Below, in pieces: positions 1-8,874 of a DNA stretch of 35,007 nucleotides. A program made the position numbers and the translations under genes. The DNA comes from AG25 sp035604455 (GTDB lineage Bacteria > Gemmatimonadota > Gemmatimonadetes > Gemmatimonadales > GWC2-71-9), in assembly GCA_035604455.1 (NCBI GenBank), contig DATNIM010000044.1, positions 1-35,007 on the forward strand, written 5' to 3'. Below the pieces are notes generated by a model, which was not told the origin of the DNA, did not search any database, and saw only the letters and a list, made by a program, of their open reading frames with translations. Each line of letters begins with the position of its first letter. Position 1 is the stretch's first letter.

Positions 1-320
1 ACGAGCATCGCCGCCGCCTGCAGGCGGGCCTCGACCCCCCGGAGCTCGGTCTCAAGCCCTGCGATCCGCGCGCCGAGCGCCCGGCGCTCCTCCCGCACAC
101 TGTCGGGCAGCGCGCCCTCGGCTTTCAGGCGACGCGCGTCCGTGCGCGCGGCCTCGTTGCGCTCGGCGTTCAAGCGATCGAGGTCCCCGGTGAGCAGCCG
201 CCGTTCGCGGTCGGCGAGATCGAGCTCGTCAAGCAACGCGAGGACCGCCGGGTCATTGCGGCGTGCAAGCGCCGCCCGCACCTCGACCGGGGCGGCGCGC
301 AGGAGCTTGACGTCTATCAC
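1..320 (-). CDS. serS: Seryl-tRNA synthetase, N-terminal part (cut by window edge)
   Basis: Charges tRNA-Ser with serine in the cytoplasm. Only the first ~106 codons are present; the gene continues past the left edge. The N-terminus reads MIDVKLLRAAPVEVRAAL, matching the usual SerRS opening (M-[IL]-D-x-K-x-[IL]-R...). It is followed by a long charged helical stretch rich in Arg, Glu and Leu, as expected for the antiparallel coiled-coil arm that grips the long variable arm of tRNA-Ser. The catalytic class II domain lies outside the window. The start is GTG at 320-318, four bases after the stop of the lipoprotein gene, so the two are probably co-transcribed. No strong Shine-Dalgarno is visible. 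Identification rests on the N-terminal pattern only. Confidence 0.82.
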   Translation of the reverse strand, partial: MIDVKLLRAAPVEVRAALARRNDPAVLALLDELDLADRERRLLTGDLDRLNAERNEAARTDARRLKAEGALPDSVREERRALGARIAGLETELRGVEARLQAAAML

Positions 321-324
321 GGGC

Positions 325-897
325 CTACTGCGTCGGGAGACCGGGTGCGAGACCCAGATAGCCGCAGTTTTCGTCGACGAGGATCTGGAACTGGATGGTG
401 CGGGTCGAGTCGGTGATTGCGAGGACCTGAAGCTTCGCGTAGAGCGATTCCGTGAGCCCGTCGGGGCAGACCTGCGAGGCCGACTGCACCAGGACGACGC
501 TGCCGGGCGCGACGGTGATCGGCTGTGTGAGCTCGTACCCGCCCGTGGGCGCGAGCGTCATGTTGTTGAAGGTCGAGGTCGTGGTCTGCAGCCCGGGGTT
601 GTTCAAGCTGTCCTGCGACGGCGGCACGAGCGCCCCGAGCGGCAAGATCACGGGGTGGCCGAGCGAATCGATGTCGAAGGCGAAGTCGAACCCCGGCGTC
701 AACGCGGTCGCCACGGGTTCGGGCCCGGTGAGTGAGTAGCCCGACGGCGTGATCAAGGGCGTGCCGTGCAACGCGTAGAGCGTGACGGTGTCGACCACAT
801 TTGCCGTGGACGGTGGAGGCAGGGTCGAGGTGTTGCACGCAGCCAGCGCAGCGCTCGCGAGGCTGACCGTGGCGCCGAATTTGACAATGGGACGCAT
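325..897 (-). CDS. Putative lipoprotein of unknown function
   Basis: A 190-residue protein with a lipoprotein signal: MRPIVKF, a hydrophobic stretch, then lipobox L-A-A-C with Cys21. It should be acylated and anchored in the envelope. The mature part is Thr/Ser/Pro-rich at first and then mostly beta-type sequence, with two further Cys (in QVCPDG and ENCGY) that could form a disulfide. I do not recognise a family. The ATG at 897 is preferred over upstream in-frame codons because it places the signal peptide at the N-terminus and lies 9 bases after a good -10 box (907-912). It is first in a short operon with serS. Confidence 0.75.
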   Translation of the reverse strand: MRPIVKFGATVSLASAALAACNTSTLPPPSTANVVDTVTLYALHGTPLITPSGYSLTGPEPVATALTPGFDFAFDIDSLGHPVILPLGALVPPSQDSLNNPGLQTTTSTFNNMTLAPTGGYELTQPITVAPGSVVLVQSASQVCPDGLTESLYAKLQVLAITDSTRTIQFQILVDENCGYLGLAPGLPTQ

Positions 898-906
898 CCG
901 AAGCGG

Positions 907-936
907 AACATACCGTGGGCCCGGTAAGCGGGTCAA
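907..936 (-). promoter_or_regulatory. Promoter for lipoprotein-serS, near-leaderless
   Basis: On the minus strand TTGACC (931-936), an 18-base spacer and TATGTT (907-912) form a good sigma-70-like promoter. The -10 box ends 9 bases before the ATG at 897. Transcription would therefore begin within about 3 bases of the start codon, giving a leaderless or almost leaderless mRNA. Read from sequence; the start site itself is inferred. Confidence 0.6.
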
Positions 937-950
937 CCCACGGTCACTGC

Positions 951-979
951 TTGACTTCGGTGTTGGGGGCTCCTAGGTT
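951..979 (+). promoter_or_regulatory. Promoter for the roadblock gene operon, near-leaderless
   Basis: TTGACT (951-956), a 17-base spacer and TAGGTT (974-979) form a sigma-70-like promoter diverging from the one at 907-936. Only 9 bases separate the -10 box from the ATG at 989, so the predicted transcript start falls at or just before the start codon. No Shine-Dalgarno is present in those 9 bases, which agrees with leaderless initiation. Confidence 0.6.
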
Positions 980-988
980 GGCCGCCGT

Positions 989-1342
989 ATGGCGACGATC
1001 CGGGACGTGGTCGAGGCCTTGAGCCGGCGTACCGGTGTCGACGCGGTGGTAGTGGTAGGTCGCGATGGACTCCCGATCGATTCCCACACGCAAAATGGCG
1101 TGGACGCCGAGACCGTGGCCGCCCTCCTGCCCACGGTGGTGAGGGGCTTGGTCGATCTGGGCGCCGCGGGCGGCCGCGGCGACTTCGGCACCGGCGTGCT
1201 CGAGTTTGGCAGCGGGCTGGCCGTGGTGTCCGTGCTGACCGCCGACGCCTTGCTCGTCGTCCTGGTGCAACCCGCGACGAACGTTGGCGCGCTTCTCTAC
1301 GACCTGCGCCGCCACCGCTCGGCGATCGCCGGGCTGCTCTGA
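989..1342 (+). CDS. Roadblock/LC7 domain protein
   Basis: A 117-residue single-domain protein of the roadblock/LC7 (MglB-like) superfamily. It opens with an amphipathic helix (MATIRDVVEALSRRTGVDAV), then strand VVVVGRDGLPIDSH, a helix around residues 37-55, and strands ending in LLVVLVQPATNVGALLYDLR. The V-x-G-R-D-G-L-x-I pattern and the N-V-G-x-L-x-x-x-L-R ending are typical. Such proteins usually regulate small Ras-like GTPases or scaffold signalling, but no MglA-like GTPase is seen in this window. It leads a plus-strand operon with a receiver protein and two sugar-nucleotide enzymes, so a signalling or polarity role is possible but is only inference. Confidence 0.8.
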   Translation: MATIRDVVEALSRRTGVDAVVVVGRDGLPIDSHTQNGVDAETVAALLPTVVRGLVDLGAAGGRGDFGTGVLEFGSGLAVVSVLTADALLVVLVQPATNVGALLYDLRRHRSAIAGLL

Positions 1343-1371
1343 CCGCGGGCGAACGCGTCCTGCCGCCCCAC

Positions 1372-1758
1372 GTGCTCGTCGTCGATGACGAGCCCCACAT
1401 CGGCCTGCTGCTCCGACCCCATTTGGAACGACGCGGATACCGCGTGACCCTCGCGCGAACGCTCGCGCAGGCCCGGGCCGCGACCTCGGGACCTGAGGCG
1501 GTCGAGGCCGTGCTGCTCGACGTGCATCTGCCGGACGGTTCGGGGCTCGACTGGCTCCGCGACCTCCGCGCGCAACCCCGCACCCGGCGGCTCCCCGTGC
1601 TCGTGCTCACCGGCGAAGGGGAGGAGCGCGTACTGCGGACCGCCGAACAGCTCGGCGCCGCCGTGCTGACGAAACCGTTCAGCCCGACGAAGCTGACGGC
1701 GCGGCTCGCCGACATGCTGGGGGACGATGAGACGCCCCCACCCGAGGCCGCCGCGTGA
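1372..1758 (+). CDS. Stand-alone response regulator receiver (CheY-like)
   Basis: A 128-residue receiver domain without an output domain. The phosphorylation site is present: acidic pair in VVDDEPHIG, phospho-acceptor Asp in LLDVHLPDGSG, switch Thr in VLVLTGEGEE and the conserved Lys in LTKPFSP. It should be phosphorylated by a histidine kinase not in this window. The GTG at 1372 leaves a very short lead into the first beta strand. An in-frame CTG at 1339, overlapping the stop of the roadblock gene, would add 11 residues, so the start is uncertain. The stop overlaps the GTG of the next gene by 4 bases (GTGA), indicating translational coupling. Confidence 0.85.
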   Translation: MLVVDDEPHIGLLLRPHLERRGYRVTLARTLAQARAATSGPEAVEAVLLDVHLPDGSGLDWLRDLRAQPRTRRLPVLVLTGEGEERVLRTAEQLGAAVLTKPFSPTKLTARLADMLGDDETPPPEAAA

Positions 1759-2765
1759 GCGTGTGGGCCGCGATCCTCGCGGGCGGCTCGGGCACGCGGT
1801 TCTGGCCGCTCTCGACCGCGCGCCGGCCCAAGCAGCTGCTGCCACTCACGGGCCGCGAGCCGCTGCTCGTCGAAGCCGTCAACCGGCTGGACGGGCTCGT
1901 CTCGCGCGACCGGGTGCTCATCCTCACCGGGCCCGCGCTCGTCGACGAGATCGCGAACCTGCTCCCCGGGATCCCACGCGCGCATCTCTTCGCTGAGCCG
2001 CGCGCCGCCTCGACCGCCCCGGCCCTCACGTGGGCCGCGCACTGGGTCGCCCACGCCGACCCAGGCGGCCAGCTCCTCTGCATGCACGCCGACTGGGCCG
2101 TCCCCGACACGGGCGCCTTCCAGGATGCGGCGCGGACCGCGCTCGCCGTCGCGGTCGACCAGGACGTGCTCGTCACCGTTGGCGTCCGGCCCACGCGCAG
2201 CGAGACGGGTTACGGCTACATCGTGCCCGGCGACCCGCTCGGCCGCGGACGGAAAGTCCGGCGGTTCGTGGAAAAGCCGCGGGCGGCGGCCGCGGCGCTC
2301 CTGCGGCGGCGAGGCGCGCTCTGGAACACAGGGCTATTCGCGTGGAGCGCGGCGCGCTTTCTCGGCGAGGCGGCAGCCTACGCGACCGAGCTCCGGGCCG
2401 GCTGGGCCGCGCTTGGCGCGGGGGACGTCCCCGGGTTCTTCGCCGCCGTCTACCCCACTCCGGTGGACACGGCCGTGCTCGAACGCACGAAGCGCCTGGC
2501 CGTCGTGCGCGGGGGGTTTGCGTGGGATGACATCGGATCCTGGGACGCGCTACTGCGCATCCGCCGCACGGACGCGCGCGGCAACGTGATCGTCGGCAAC
2601 GTGACCGTCGCCGACGACGTGCGCCGATCGGTCATCTGGTCCGAGAGTGAGCACCTCGCCGTGACCGGGATCCGCGACATGATCGTCGTCCGCGCGAACG
2701 GCCACACGCTCGTCATGCCCACGGGCCGCGCGCAGGACCTGAAGCGCCTGGTCCAGGGCATGTGA
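1755..2765 (+). CDS. manC: Mannose-1-phosphate guanylyltransferase
   Basis: Makes GDP-mannose from GTP and mannose-1-phosphate for glycan or exopolysaccharide synthesis. The 336-residue protein has the nucleotide-binding signature AAILAGGSGTRFWPLS at residues 5-20, followed by RRPKQLLPL. It also has RRFVEKPRAA with the sugar-phosphate-binding Lys, NTGLFAW, and the C-terminal ERTKRLAVVRGGFAWDDIGSW region typical of the family. It is the short, single-function form and lacks the phosphomannose isomerase cupin domain. The GTG start overlaps the receiver stop, and its own TGA overlaps the next GTG. A related hexose-1-phosphate nucleotidyltransferase specificity cannot be excluded. Confidence 0.88.
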   Translation: MSVWAAILAGGSGTRFWPLSTARRPKQLLPLTGREPLLVEAVNRLDGLVSRDRVLILTGPALVDEIANLLPGIPRAHLFAEPRAASTAPALTWAAHWVAHADPGGQLLCMHADWAVPDTGAFQDAARTALAVAVDQDVLVTVGVRPTRSETGYGYIVPGDPLGRGRKVRRFVEKPRAAAAALLRRRGALWNTGLFAWSAARFLGEAAAYATELRAGWAALGAGDVPGFFAAVYPTPVDTAVLERTKRLAVVRGGFAWDDIGSWDALLRIRRTDARGNVIVGNVTVADDVRRSVIWSESEHLAVTGIRDMIVVRANGHTLVMPTGRAQDLKRLVQGM

Positions 2766-3937
2766 CGCGCGCGCTGTACCTCCTCGATCCCGACCCCGGG
2801 CCCGCGTGGGCCCCGTTCGCCGGAGCGCGGCCGCTGTCGGAGCTCCGGGCGGGCGCGCATCTCGTGCGCGAGCGCTGGGAGCGCTTCGCAGGCACGCCCG
2901 CGCGCGAGATCTTCGCGCTTCCGCATCTCGCCGGGTTCACCGAGGCAGGGGTCCCACCCGTCGTCGCGCGCCACGCGGTGAGCGGGCCCGCCCTCATCGC
3001 CTCGTCGGCGTTCGCCCCGCGCGGCCCCGCGCCCGTGTTCCCCGAGGGTCCGTTCCGGCTGACCGCCGACGGCGTCACGGTCGGCTGGGGCGTTGGGAGC
3101 GGCGGGCGCTGGGAGGGCCCGCAGCTCGGCGCCACCGCGGTCCCGGTCTCAGGCGTGGTGCTGCACGGCGTCTTCGACCTCGTGCGCGCGCTCGACCTCT
3201 TGCTCGGCGAGGACGCCACGGCCCTCCTCGACGCGTCGGACCGGCGGATCCCCGACGGCAGCACGGTGCTCGGCGACCCCGCGTTGCTCGCCCTGGGCGG
3301 CGCCCGCGCGATCGAGCCCGGCGTGCTCTTCGACACGCGCCCGGGCCCGATTGTGGTCGAGGCCGACGTCGAGGTGCGCGCGGGTACCCGGCTCGAGGGG
3401 CCGCTGTGGATCGGGGCGCGGGCGCGCGTCCTGGGAGGTCTCGTGCGCGGCTCGGCCATCGGGCCCCGGTCGGTCGTCCGCGGCGAGCTCGTCGCGAGCG
3501 CGTTTCTCGGGTTCGCGAACAAGGCGCACGACGGCTTCGTGGGCCATTCAGTCGTCGGCCGCTGGGCCAACCTCGGTGCCGGTACGACGACGTCGAACCT
3601 GAAGAACACCTATGGACCGGTACGCCTCCATCTCGCCGGCGCGACGCTCGACACGGGCCTCGTGAACCTGGGCAGCCTGATCGGCGATCACGCGAAGACG
3701 GCGATCGGAACCCTCTTGAACACGGGCACGGTCATCGGCACGGGGGCAAACATTTTCGATGGCGTGCGGCCGCCCAAATACGTGGCGCCCTTTGCCTGGG
3801 GGGGATCGAGCGGGGGGAGGATGAGCCGCGAAGGGTTCTTGACCGTAGCGGGCCGCGTGCTCGCACGCAGGCAGGTCACCCTGGACGACGACCAAGCGAG
3901 CCTCCTCGGCCGGGTGTACGACTGGTCGGCCGCGTAA
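2762..3937 (+). CDS. GlmU-like sugar nucleotidyltransferase with left-handed beta-helix domain
   Basis: A 391-residue protein resembling the alternative GlmU family best known from Bacteroidetes (UDP-GlcNAc diphosphorylase / GlcN-1-P acetyltransferase type). Residues ~1-45 carry the variant N-terminus with ARPLSELRAGAHLVRERWER instead of the canonical GxGTR loop. The C-terminal half (about residue 190 onward) shows hexapeptide-repeat periodicity, including VEVRAGTRLEGPLWIGARA and VIGTGANIFDG. GRWANLGAGTTTSNLKNTYG resembles the GlmU acetyltransferase active region. It likely makes or modifies a nucleotide sugar, but the substrate is not readable from sequence. Its GTG overlaps the manC stop, suggesting the two act in one glycan pathway. 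Confidence 0.75.
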   Translation: MTRALYLLDPDPGPAWAPFAGARPLSELRAGAHLVRERWERFAGTPAREIFALPHLAGFTEAGVPPVVARHAVSGPALIASSAFAPRGPAPVFPEGPFRLTADGVTVGWGVGSGGRWEGPQLGATAVPVSGVVLHGVFDLVRALDLLLGEDATALLDASDRRIPDGSTVLGDPALLALGGARAIEPGVLFDTRPGPIVVEADVEVRAGTRLEGPLWIGARARVLGGLVRGSAIGPRSVVRGELVASAFLGFANKAHDGFVGHSVVGRWANLGAGTTTSNLKNTYGPVRLHLAGATLDTGLVNLGSLIGDHAKTAIGTLLNTGTVIGTGANIFDGVRPPKYVAPFAWGGSSGGRMSREGFLTVAGRVLARRQVTLDDDQASLLGRVYDWSAA

Positions 3938-4033
3938 AGAAGGCACTAAGAAGGGCAAGGCTGTAAAGCGCAGCCCCTCAAGTACATTGCTCCACGGCAG
4001 TCCCCTTCCCACATTGGACGCGGGCCTTATCCC

Positions 4034-5902
4034 ATGCCTGCAACCGACCGATTCCGACGCATCAGCAAGTTCGAACTCCACGACCTCATCGGCGAAGGGG
4101 CGATGGGGGTCGTGTGGAAGGCGTACGACACCGTCATCCGGCGGTTCGTGGCGCTGAAGCTCCTCGGGCCCCGGATCGGCAAGACCAGTGACGGCCGCGC
4201 GCGGTTTCTGAAGGAGGCGCGGGCGGCGGGCCTGCTGCAACACGCGAACCTGGTCACGCTGTACGATTTCGGCGACGCTGACGGCCAGCTCTTCCTCGCG
4301 ATGGAGCTCGTCGAGGGCCGCGACCTCTCGACCATCATCGTCGCCAGCGAGCCGCTCGGCTTGGAGCGCAAGCTCGACATGGTGATCGAACTGCTCGACG
4401 GGCTCGCCTACGCTCACGATCGCGGCGTGATCCACCGCGACATCAAGCCATCCAACGTCCGCGTGGCGCCGGACGGGCGGGTGAAGATCATGGACTTCGG
4501 GATCGCCCGGCTGCAGTCGGCTGATACCACGGGATCCGGTACGATCGTCGGCACGCCGAACTACATGGCCCCCGAGCAGGTCACGAACGGCGCGATCACC
4601 CCCGCGAGCGACCTCTTCTCGGTGGGCTGCCTGCTCTACGAGCTGCTGAGTTACAAGAAGCCCTTCGAAGGCGAGACCGTGCACGGGGTGCTCTACCAGG
4701 TGCTCACCACCGAGCCGAAACCGCTGCGCACCATGGCGCCCTCCATTCCGGCGGGCCTCGAGCGCGTGGTGCGCAAGGCGATGAGCAAGGCGCCCGAGGA
4801 CCGCTTCCAGAGCGCGCGTCAGATGCGCGATGCGCTCGTGGGCATCCGGTCCGCGCTCTCCGGCGCGGGCGACACGACCGTGCGCCTCAGGCCCGCGTGG
4901 ACCCGGGTGCCCGCGCCTCTGCTGCGGCTCTTCAGGTACACGCCGCTCAAGTGGCGCATCACGGCGCTCTCCGCACTGGCGGTCGTTGCCGTGGGGCTCC
5001 TCGTCGCGCCCCGCACCCGACCCGTGGCCCTGCCGCCACCCGCGATCGCCCCACCCGTGCCCTCACCCACACCAGCCCGGGCGCCCGCCACCCTCGGCGA
5101 GACCCTCGCGGCTCCTCCCCCCGCGGGCGTCAATCCAGCGGTGCTCGCCCTGCGCGACTCCGCCATCGCCGCCCGTACACGCGCCGCCGCGGCGGGCGCC
5201 ATGAAGAACAACGTGCCCTCCGTCTCGCTGGCCGAGACCATGCTCCTCACGGCCGAGCAGCGGCTGCGCTCGGGCGACCGCCCGGGCGCATCGAGCGAAT
5301 ACCTGAGCGCGGTGCCCGAGTACCGGAAGGCCCTCAAGGAAGCCAAGGCCCTCGCAGCCGAGGCCTCGCTCGAACTCTCGCGCGCGACCCCCGTCGTCAA
5401 GGGGATGGCGACGCGATCAGGGGCCGTCCGCGCGGCCACCTCGCTCGCGCGCGCGGAGTCGCTCTTTGCGGAGCAGGACTACGCGCTAGCGGCGCTCGCG
5501 GCCCGGGACGCCGAGCGGACCGGGGTGGCCGCGGGCATCGCCCCGCCGAGCCCGCAGCCCGCGGCCCCGGACTCCGCGATCGGGATCCTCCTCGCCGATC
5601 TCGCGCGGGCCGTGGCAAGCGAGCGCGTGGACAACCTGCGACAGCTCATCCCCAACCTCTCGAGCCGAGACGCGAGCGGCTGGACCGCCTTTTTCGCGCG
5701 CGCCACGAACCTCGAGGCGCAATACGTCGCCCATCACCTGAGGGTGCGGGGCACGAACGCGTCGGCCGACGTGGAAGCGACCTACCGGTTCGTGCCCAAG
5801 CCGGCAGGTCCCCAGGAGGAGGGCCGCGCGCCGCTCGTGATGGAGTTCCGACGGGGACCGACGGGGTGGCGGATCAGCTCGGTGCGCGCCGCGACGAAGT
5901 AG
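4034..5902 (+). CDS. Membrane-anchored Ser/Thr protein kinase
   Basis: A 622-residue bacterial Hanks-type kinase. Residues ~14-275 form the kinase domain: glycine loop GEGAMGVVWK (20-29), ATP-binding Lys42 in VALK, catalytic HRDIKPSN with Asp136, DFG at 154-156 and the GTPNYMAPEQ segment. A single membrane helix (ITALSALAVVAVGLLVAP, about 317-334) is followed by a Pro/Ala-rich stalk, a helical region (about 370-510) and a C-terminal domain ending in FRRGPTGWRISSV that resembles SnoaL/NTF2-like folds. The C-terminal part should be outside the cytoplasm and may sense an envelope signal. There are 96 bases between the previous gene and the ATG. A possible -10 (TACATT, 3983-3988) lacks a clear -35, so the promoter is unresolved. 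Confidence 0.9.
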   Translation: MPATDRFRRISKFELHDLIGEGAMGVVWKAYDTVIRRFVALKLLGPRIGKTSDGRARFLKEARAAGLLQHANLVTLYDFGDADGQLFLAMELVEGRDLSTIIVASEPLGLERKLDMVIELLDGLAYAHDRGVIHRDIKPSNVRVAPDGRVKIMDFGIARLQSADTTGSGTIVGTPNYMAPEQVTNGAITPASDLFSVGCLLYELLSYKKPFEGETVHGVLYQVLTTEPKPLRTMAPSIPAGLERVVRKAMSKAPEDRFQSARQMRDALVGIRSALSGAGDTTVRLRPAWTRVPAPLLRLFRYTPLKWRITALSALAVVAVGLLVAPRTRPVALPPPAIAPPVPSPTPARAPATLGETLAAPPPAGVNPAVLALRDSAIAARTRAAAAGAMKNNVPSVSLAETMLLTAEQRLRSGDRPGASSEYLSAVPEYRKALKEAKALAAEASLELSRATPVVKGMATRSGAVRAATSLARAESLFAEQDYALAALAARDAERTGVAAGIAPPSPQPAAPDSAIGILLADLARAVASERVDNLRQLIPNLSSRDASGWTAFFARATNLEAQYVAHHLRVRGTNASADVEATYRFVPKPAGPQEEGRAPLVMEFRRGPTGWRISSVRAATK

Positions 5903-5903
5903 G

Positions 5904-6284
5904 CTAGTCCCAGGCGCGGGCGGTGTCGGGCGGGCTCGCTGGAATGGTCACCGTGTCGGGGCGCGCGGGCGCGGGGCCGACCCGCCGGAGCGTCACGGGT
6001 TTCTTGAGATCGCCGCCCGCAAGCGTGAGCTGCTCTCCCGTCACCGTGAGCCGGTAGACCTCCCACACGCCGTCCCCCAACGTGATCCACAGGCTGTCGC
6101 CCACGACGCGCCAGCGCGCGACCCGCTCGCCGAACTGGGCCGAGCTGTCCGCGCGCACCAGGATGTGGCGGAGGCCGTCGTCGGTCTTAGCTTCCCAATC
6201 ACCGAGGATCCCGTGCCGGGGCGATTGCGCCCGGAGCGGCGTAGCGAGCAGCGCGAGCGCGAGCGGGATGAGGTACCGAGCCAC
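5904..6284 (-). CDS. Small secreted protein of unknown function
   Basis: A 126-residue protein with a classical signal peptide: MARYLIPLALALLATPLRAQ, with likely cleavage after the A-x-A-like RAQ. The mature part (HGILGDWEAKTDDGL..., then short strands such as WRVVGDSLWITLG and VWEVYRLTVTGEQLTL) looks like a small beta-rich lipocalin-like domain of the type that begins with a G-x-W motif. This resemblance is weak. GTG at 6284 is chosen because it starts the signal peptide exactly; longer upstream readings are Arg/Pro-rich and cross the groEL hairpin. The gene converges on the kinase gene with one base between the stop codons. Confidence 0.65.
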   Translation of the reverse strand: MARYLIPLALALLATPLRAQSPRHGILGDWEAKTDDGLRHILVRADSSAQFGERVARWRVVGDSLWITLGDGVWEVYRLTVTGEQLTLAGGDLKKPVTLRRVGPAPARPDTVTIPASPPDTARAWD

Positions 6285-6344
6285 AAGCTGCCTCGAAGCG
6301 TGCGAGACCGTACCGAAACAAGCGGGCCTGGGCCCGAAACGCCA

Positions 6345-6372
6345 GCGCCCCGGGGCGGATACCCCGGGGCGC
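6345..6372 (-). terminator. Hairpin downstream of groEL
   Basis: A perfect 11-bp inverted repeat (6345-6355 with 6362-6372) encloses a 6-base loop. It sits 29 bases after the groEL stop and before the next minus-strand gene. The stem is almost all G-C, but the following bases on the minus strand are only weakly T-rich (TGGCGTTTC). It is either a suboptimal intrinsic terminator or an mRNA-stabilising 3' hairpin. Confidence 0.6.
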
Positions 6373-6400
6373 GCGTTCTGCTCCAGCCCTTCCGGTGCGG

Positions 6401-8035
<1,635 letters not shown>

Positions 8036-8069
8036 CTCCGCTCCCTCCTACGCCTCGAGGCTTCGTGCC

Positions 8070-8384
8070 TCAGGACAGTTTGGCAATGACGTCGGCTTCC
8101 TTGATCAGGATGATCTCTTCGCCGTCGAGTTCGACCTGGGTGCCGCTGTACTTCCCGTACACCACCCGGTCACCGACCTTGAGCTCCATTGGCACGACTT
8201 CGCCCTTTTCGCGCCGGCCCACACCGACCGCGATCACTTCGCCCTGGATCGGCTTTTCCTTGGCCGTATCCGGGATGTAGAGTCCGCCCTTCATCGTCGC
8301 CGTCTCTTCGAGGGGCCGGATCGCCACCCGGTCGGCGAGCGGGTAGATCTTCAGTTTGGCCTTGGTGGATGCTCCCGATGCCAT
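8070..8384 (-). CDS. groES: Co-chaperonin GroES
   Basis: The 10-kDa lid of the GroEL folding chamber. The protein (104 residues from the chosen start) contains the core KLKIYPLADRVAIRPLEE, the mobile loop ETATMKGGLYIPDTAKEKP, the roof and Gly-rich strand VGDRVVYGKYSGTQVELDG, and the end ILIKEADVIAKL. The ATG at 8384 (MASGAS...) is preferred over one 18 bases upstream because GGAGG lies 9 bases before it. First gene of the groES-groEL heat-shock operon. Confidence 0.97.
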   Translation of the reverse strand: MASGASTKAKLKIYPLADRVAIRPLEETATMKGGLYIPDTAKEKPIQGEVIAVGVGRREKGEVVPMELKVGDRVVYGKYSGTQVELDGEEIILIKEADVIAKLS

Positions 8385-8438
8385 AAGCCGCAGCCTCCGC
8401 AATGGTGCGTGAACGTAACTGACGATCAGACAACGCTG

Positions 8439-8465
8439 TTAGCACTCACACACGACGAGTGCTAA
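8439..8465 (-). promoter_or_regulatory. CIRCE operator (HrcA binding site)
   Basis: TTAGCACTC (8439-8447), nine bases, GAGTGCTAA (8457-8465): an exact match to the CIRCE consensus, with one further G/C pair outside each arm. CIRCE is bound by the repressor HrcA, which is released after heat shock when GroEL is occupied. The element lies directly downstream of the predicted transcript start of groES-groEL. hrcA itself is not in the window. Confidence 0.97.
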
Positions 8466-8477
8466 CACCCAGGGCTG

Positions 8478-8506
8478 AATCTCCCCATGGCACGGGGCCC
8501 TGTCAA
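8478..8506 (-). promoter_or_regulatory. groES-groEL promoter
   Basis: Minus-strand TTGACA (8501-8506, perfect -35), 17 bases, then GAGATT (8478-8483, 3 of 6 matches). The expected start is near 8471, so CIRCE occupies the initially transcribed region. The -35 box overlaps the TGA stop codon of the upstream lipoprotein gene (8503-8505). Confidence 0.65.
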
Positions 8507-8874
8507 GGGGCGGGCTGGGCGAGCAATGAGTCGGCGAGCAGGCCCGCGGCGTGGGCCGCGTTTCCGAGTGAATCGACCGGGACCGACACGGCCGCCACCA
8601 CCTGCCCGCTGCGGGTGTCGGCGAGCCGGGCGCCGAACAGACGGGGGCCCGCGGGGTCGCGGAACGTGAACGTGACGAGCGCGGCCGCCCGGGGCCCGCC
8701 GCCGCGCACATGCCGTTCGACAGCGACGCCGCGCTCGACCAAGGCCCGGGCGAGCGCCTCGCTCAAGGAGTCGCGGCCCTCGATCAGCACCCGATAGGCG
8801 CGCACCGGCAAGGGCCCGCTTGGGGCGTGGGTCGCGCACGCCGCGAGCGCGAGGACAAGGACGAGCCCGCGCAT
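8503..8874 (-). CDS. Small lipoprotein of unknown function
   Basis: A 123-residue protein with a very short lipoprotein signal: MRGLVLVLALAAC, lipobox LAAC with Cys13. The mature part has helix RDSLSEALARALVERGVAV followed by strand-like segments (AALVTFTFRD, RLFGARLADTRSGQVVAAVSV) and ends in LLADSLLAQPAP. This helix-then-strand order is common in small periplasmic beta domains, but no family is recognised. Its ATG overlaps the stop of the NlpC/P60 gene (TGATG), so the two are translationally coupled and may act together in the envelope. Last gene of the long minus-strand array. Confidence 0.75.
   Translation of the reverse strand: MRGLVLVLALAACATHAPSGPLPVRAYRVLIEGRDSLSEALARALVERGVAVERHVRGGGPRAAALVTFTFRDPAGPRLFGARLADTRSGQVVAAVSVPVDSLGNAAHAAGLLADSLLAQPAP

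Noticed and set aside
142..735. Plus-strand open frame over serS and the lipoprotein gene
   Set aside because: The Arg/Ser-rich translation has no motif, whereas the minus strand gives clear SerRS and lipoprotein signatures.
3953..3982. Small GGCTG/CAGCC stem after the GlmU-like gene
   Set aside because: Only 5 bp with a 7-base loop and no T-run; too weak to call a terminator.
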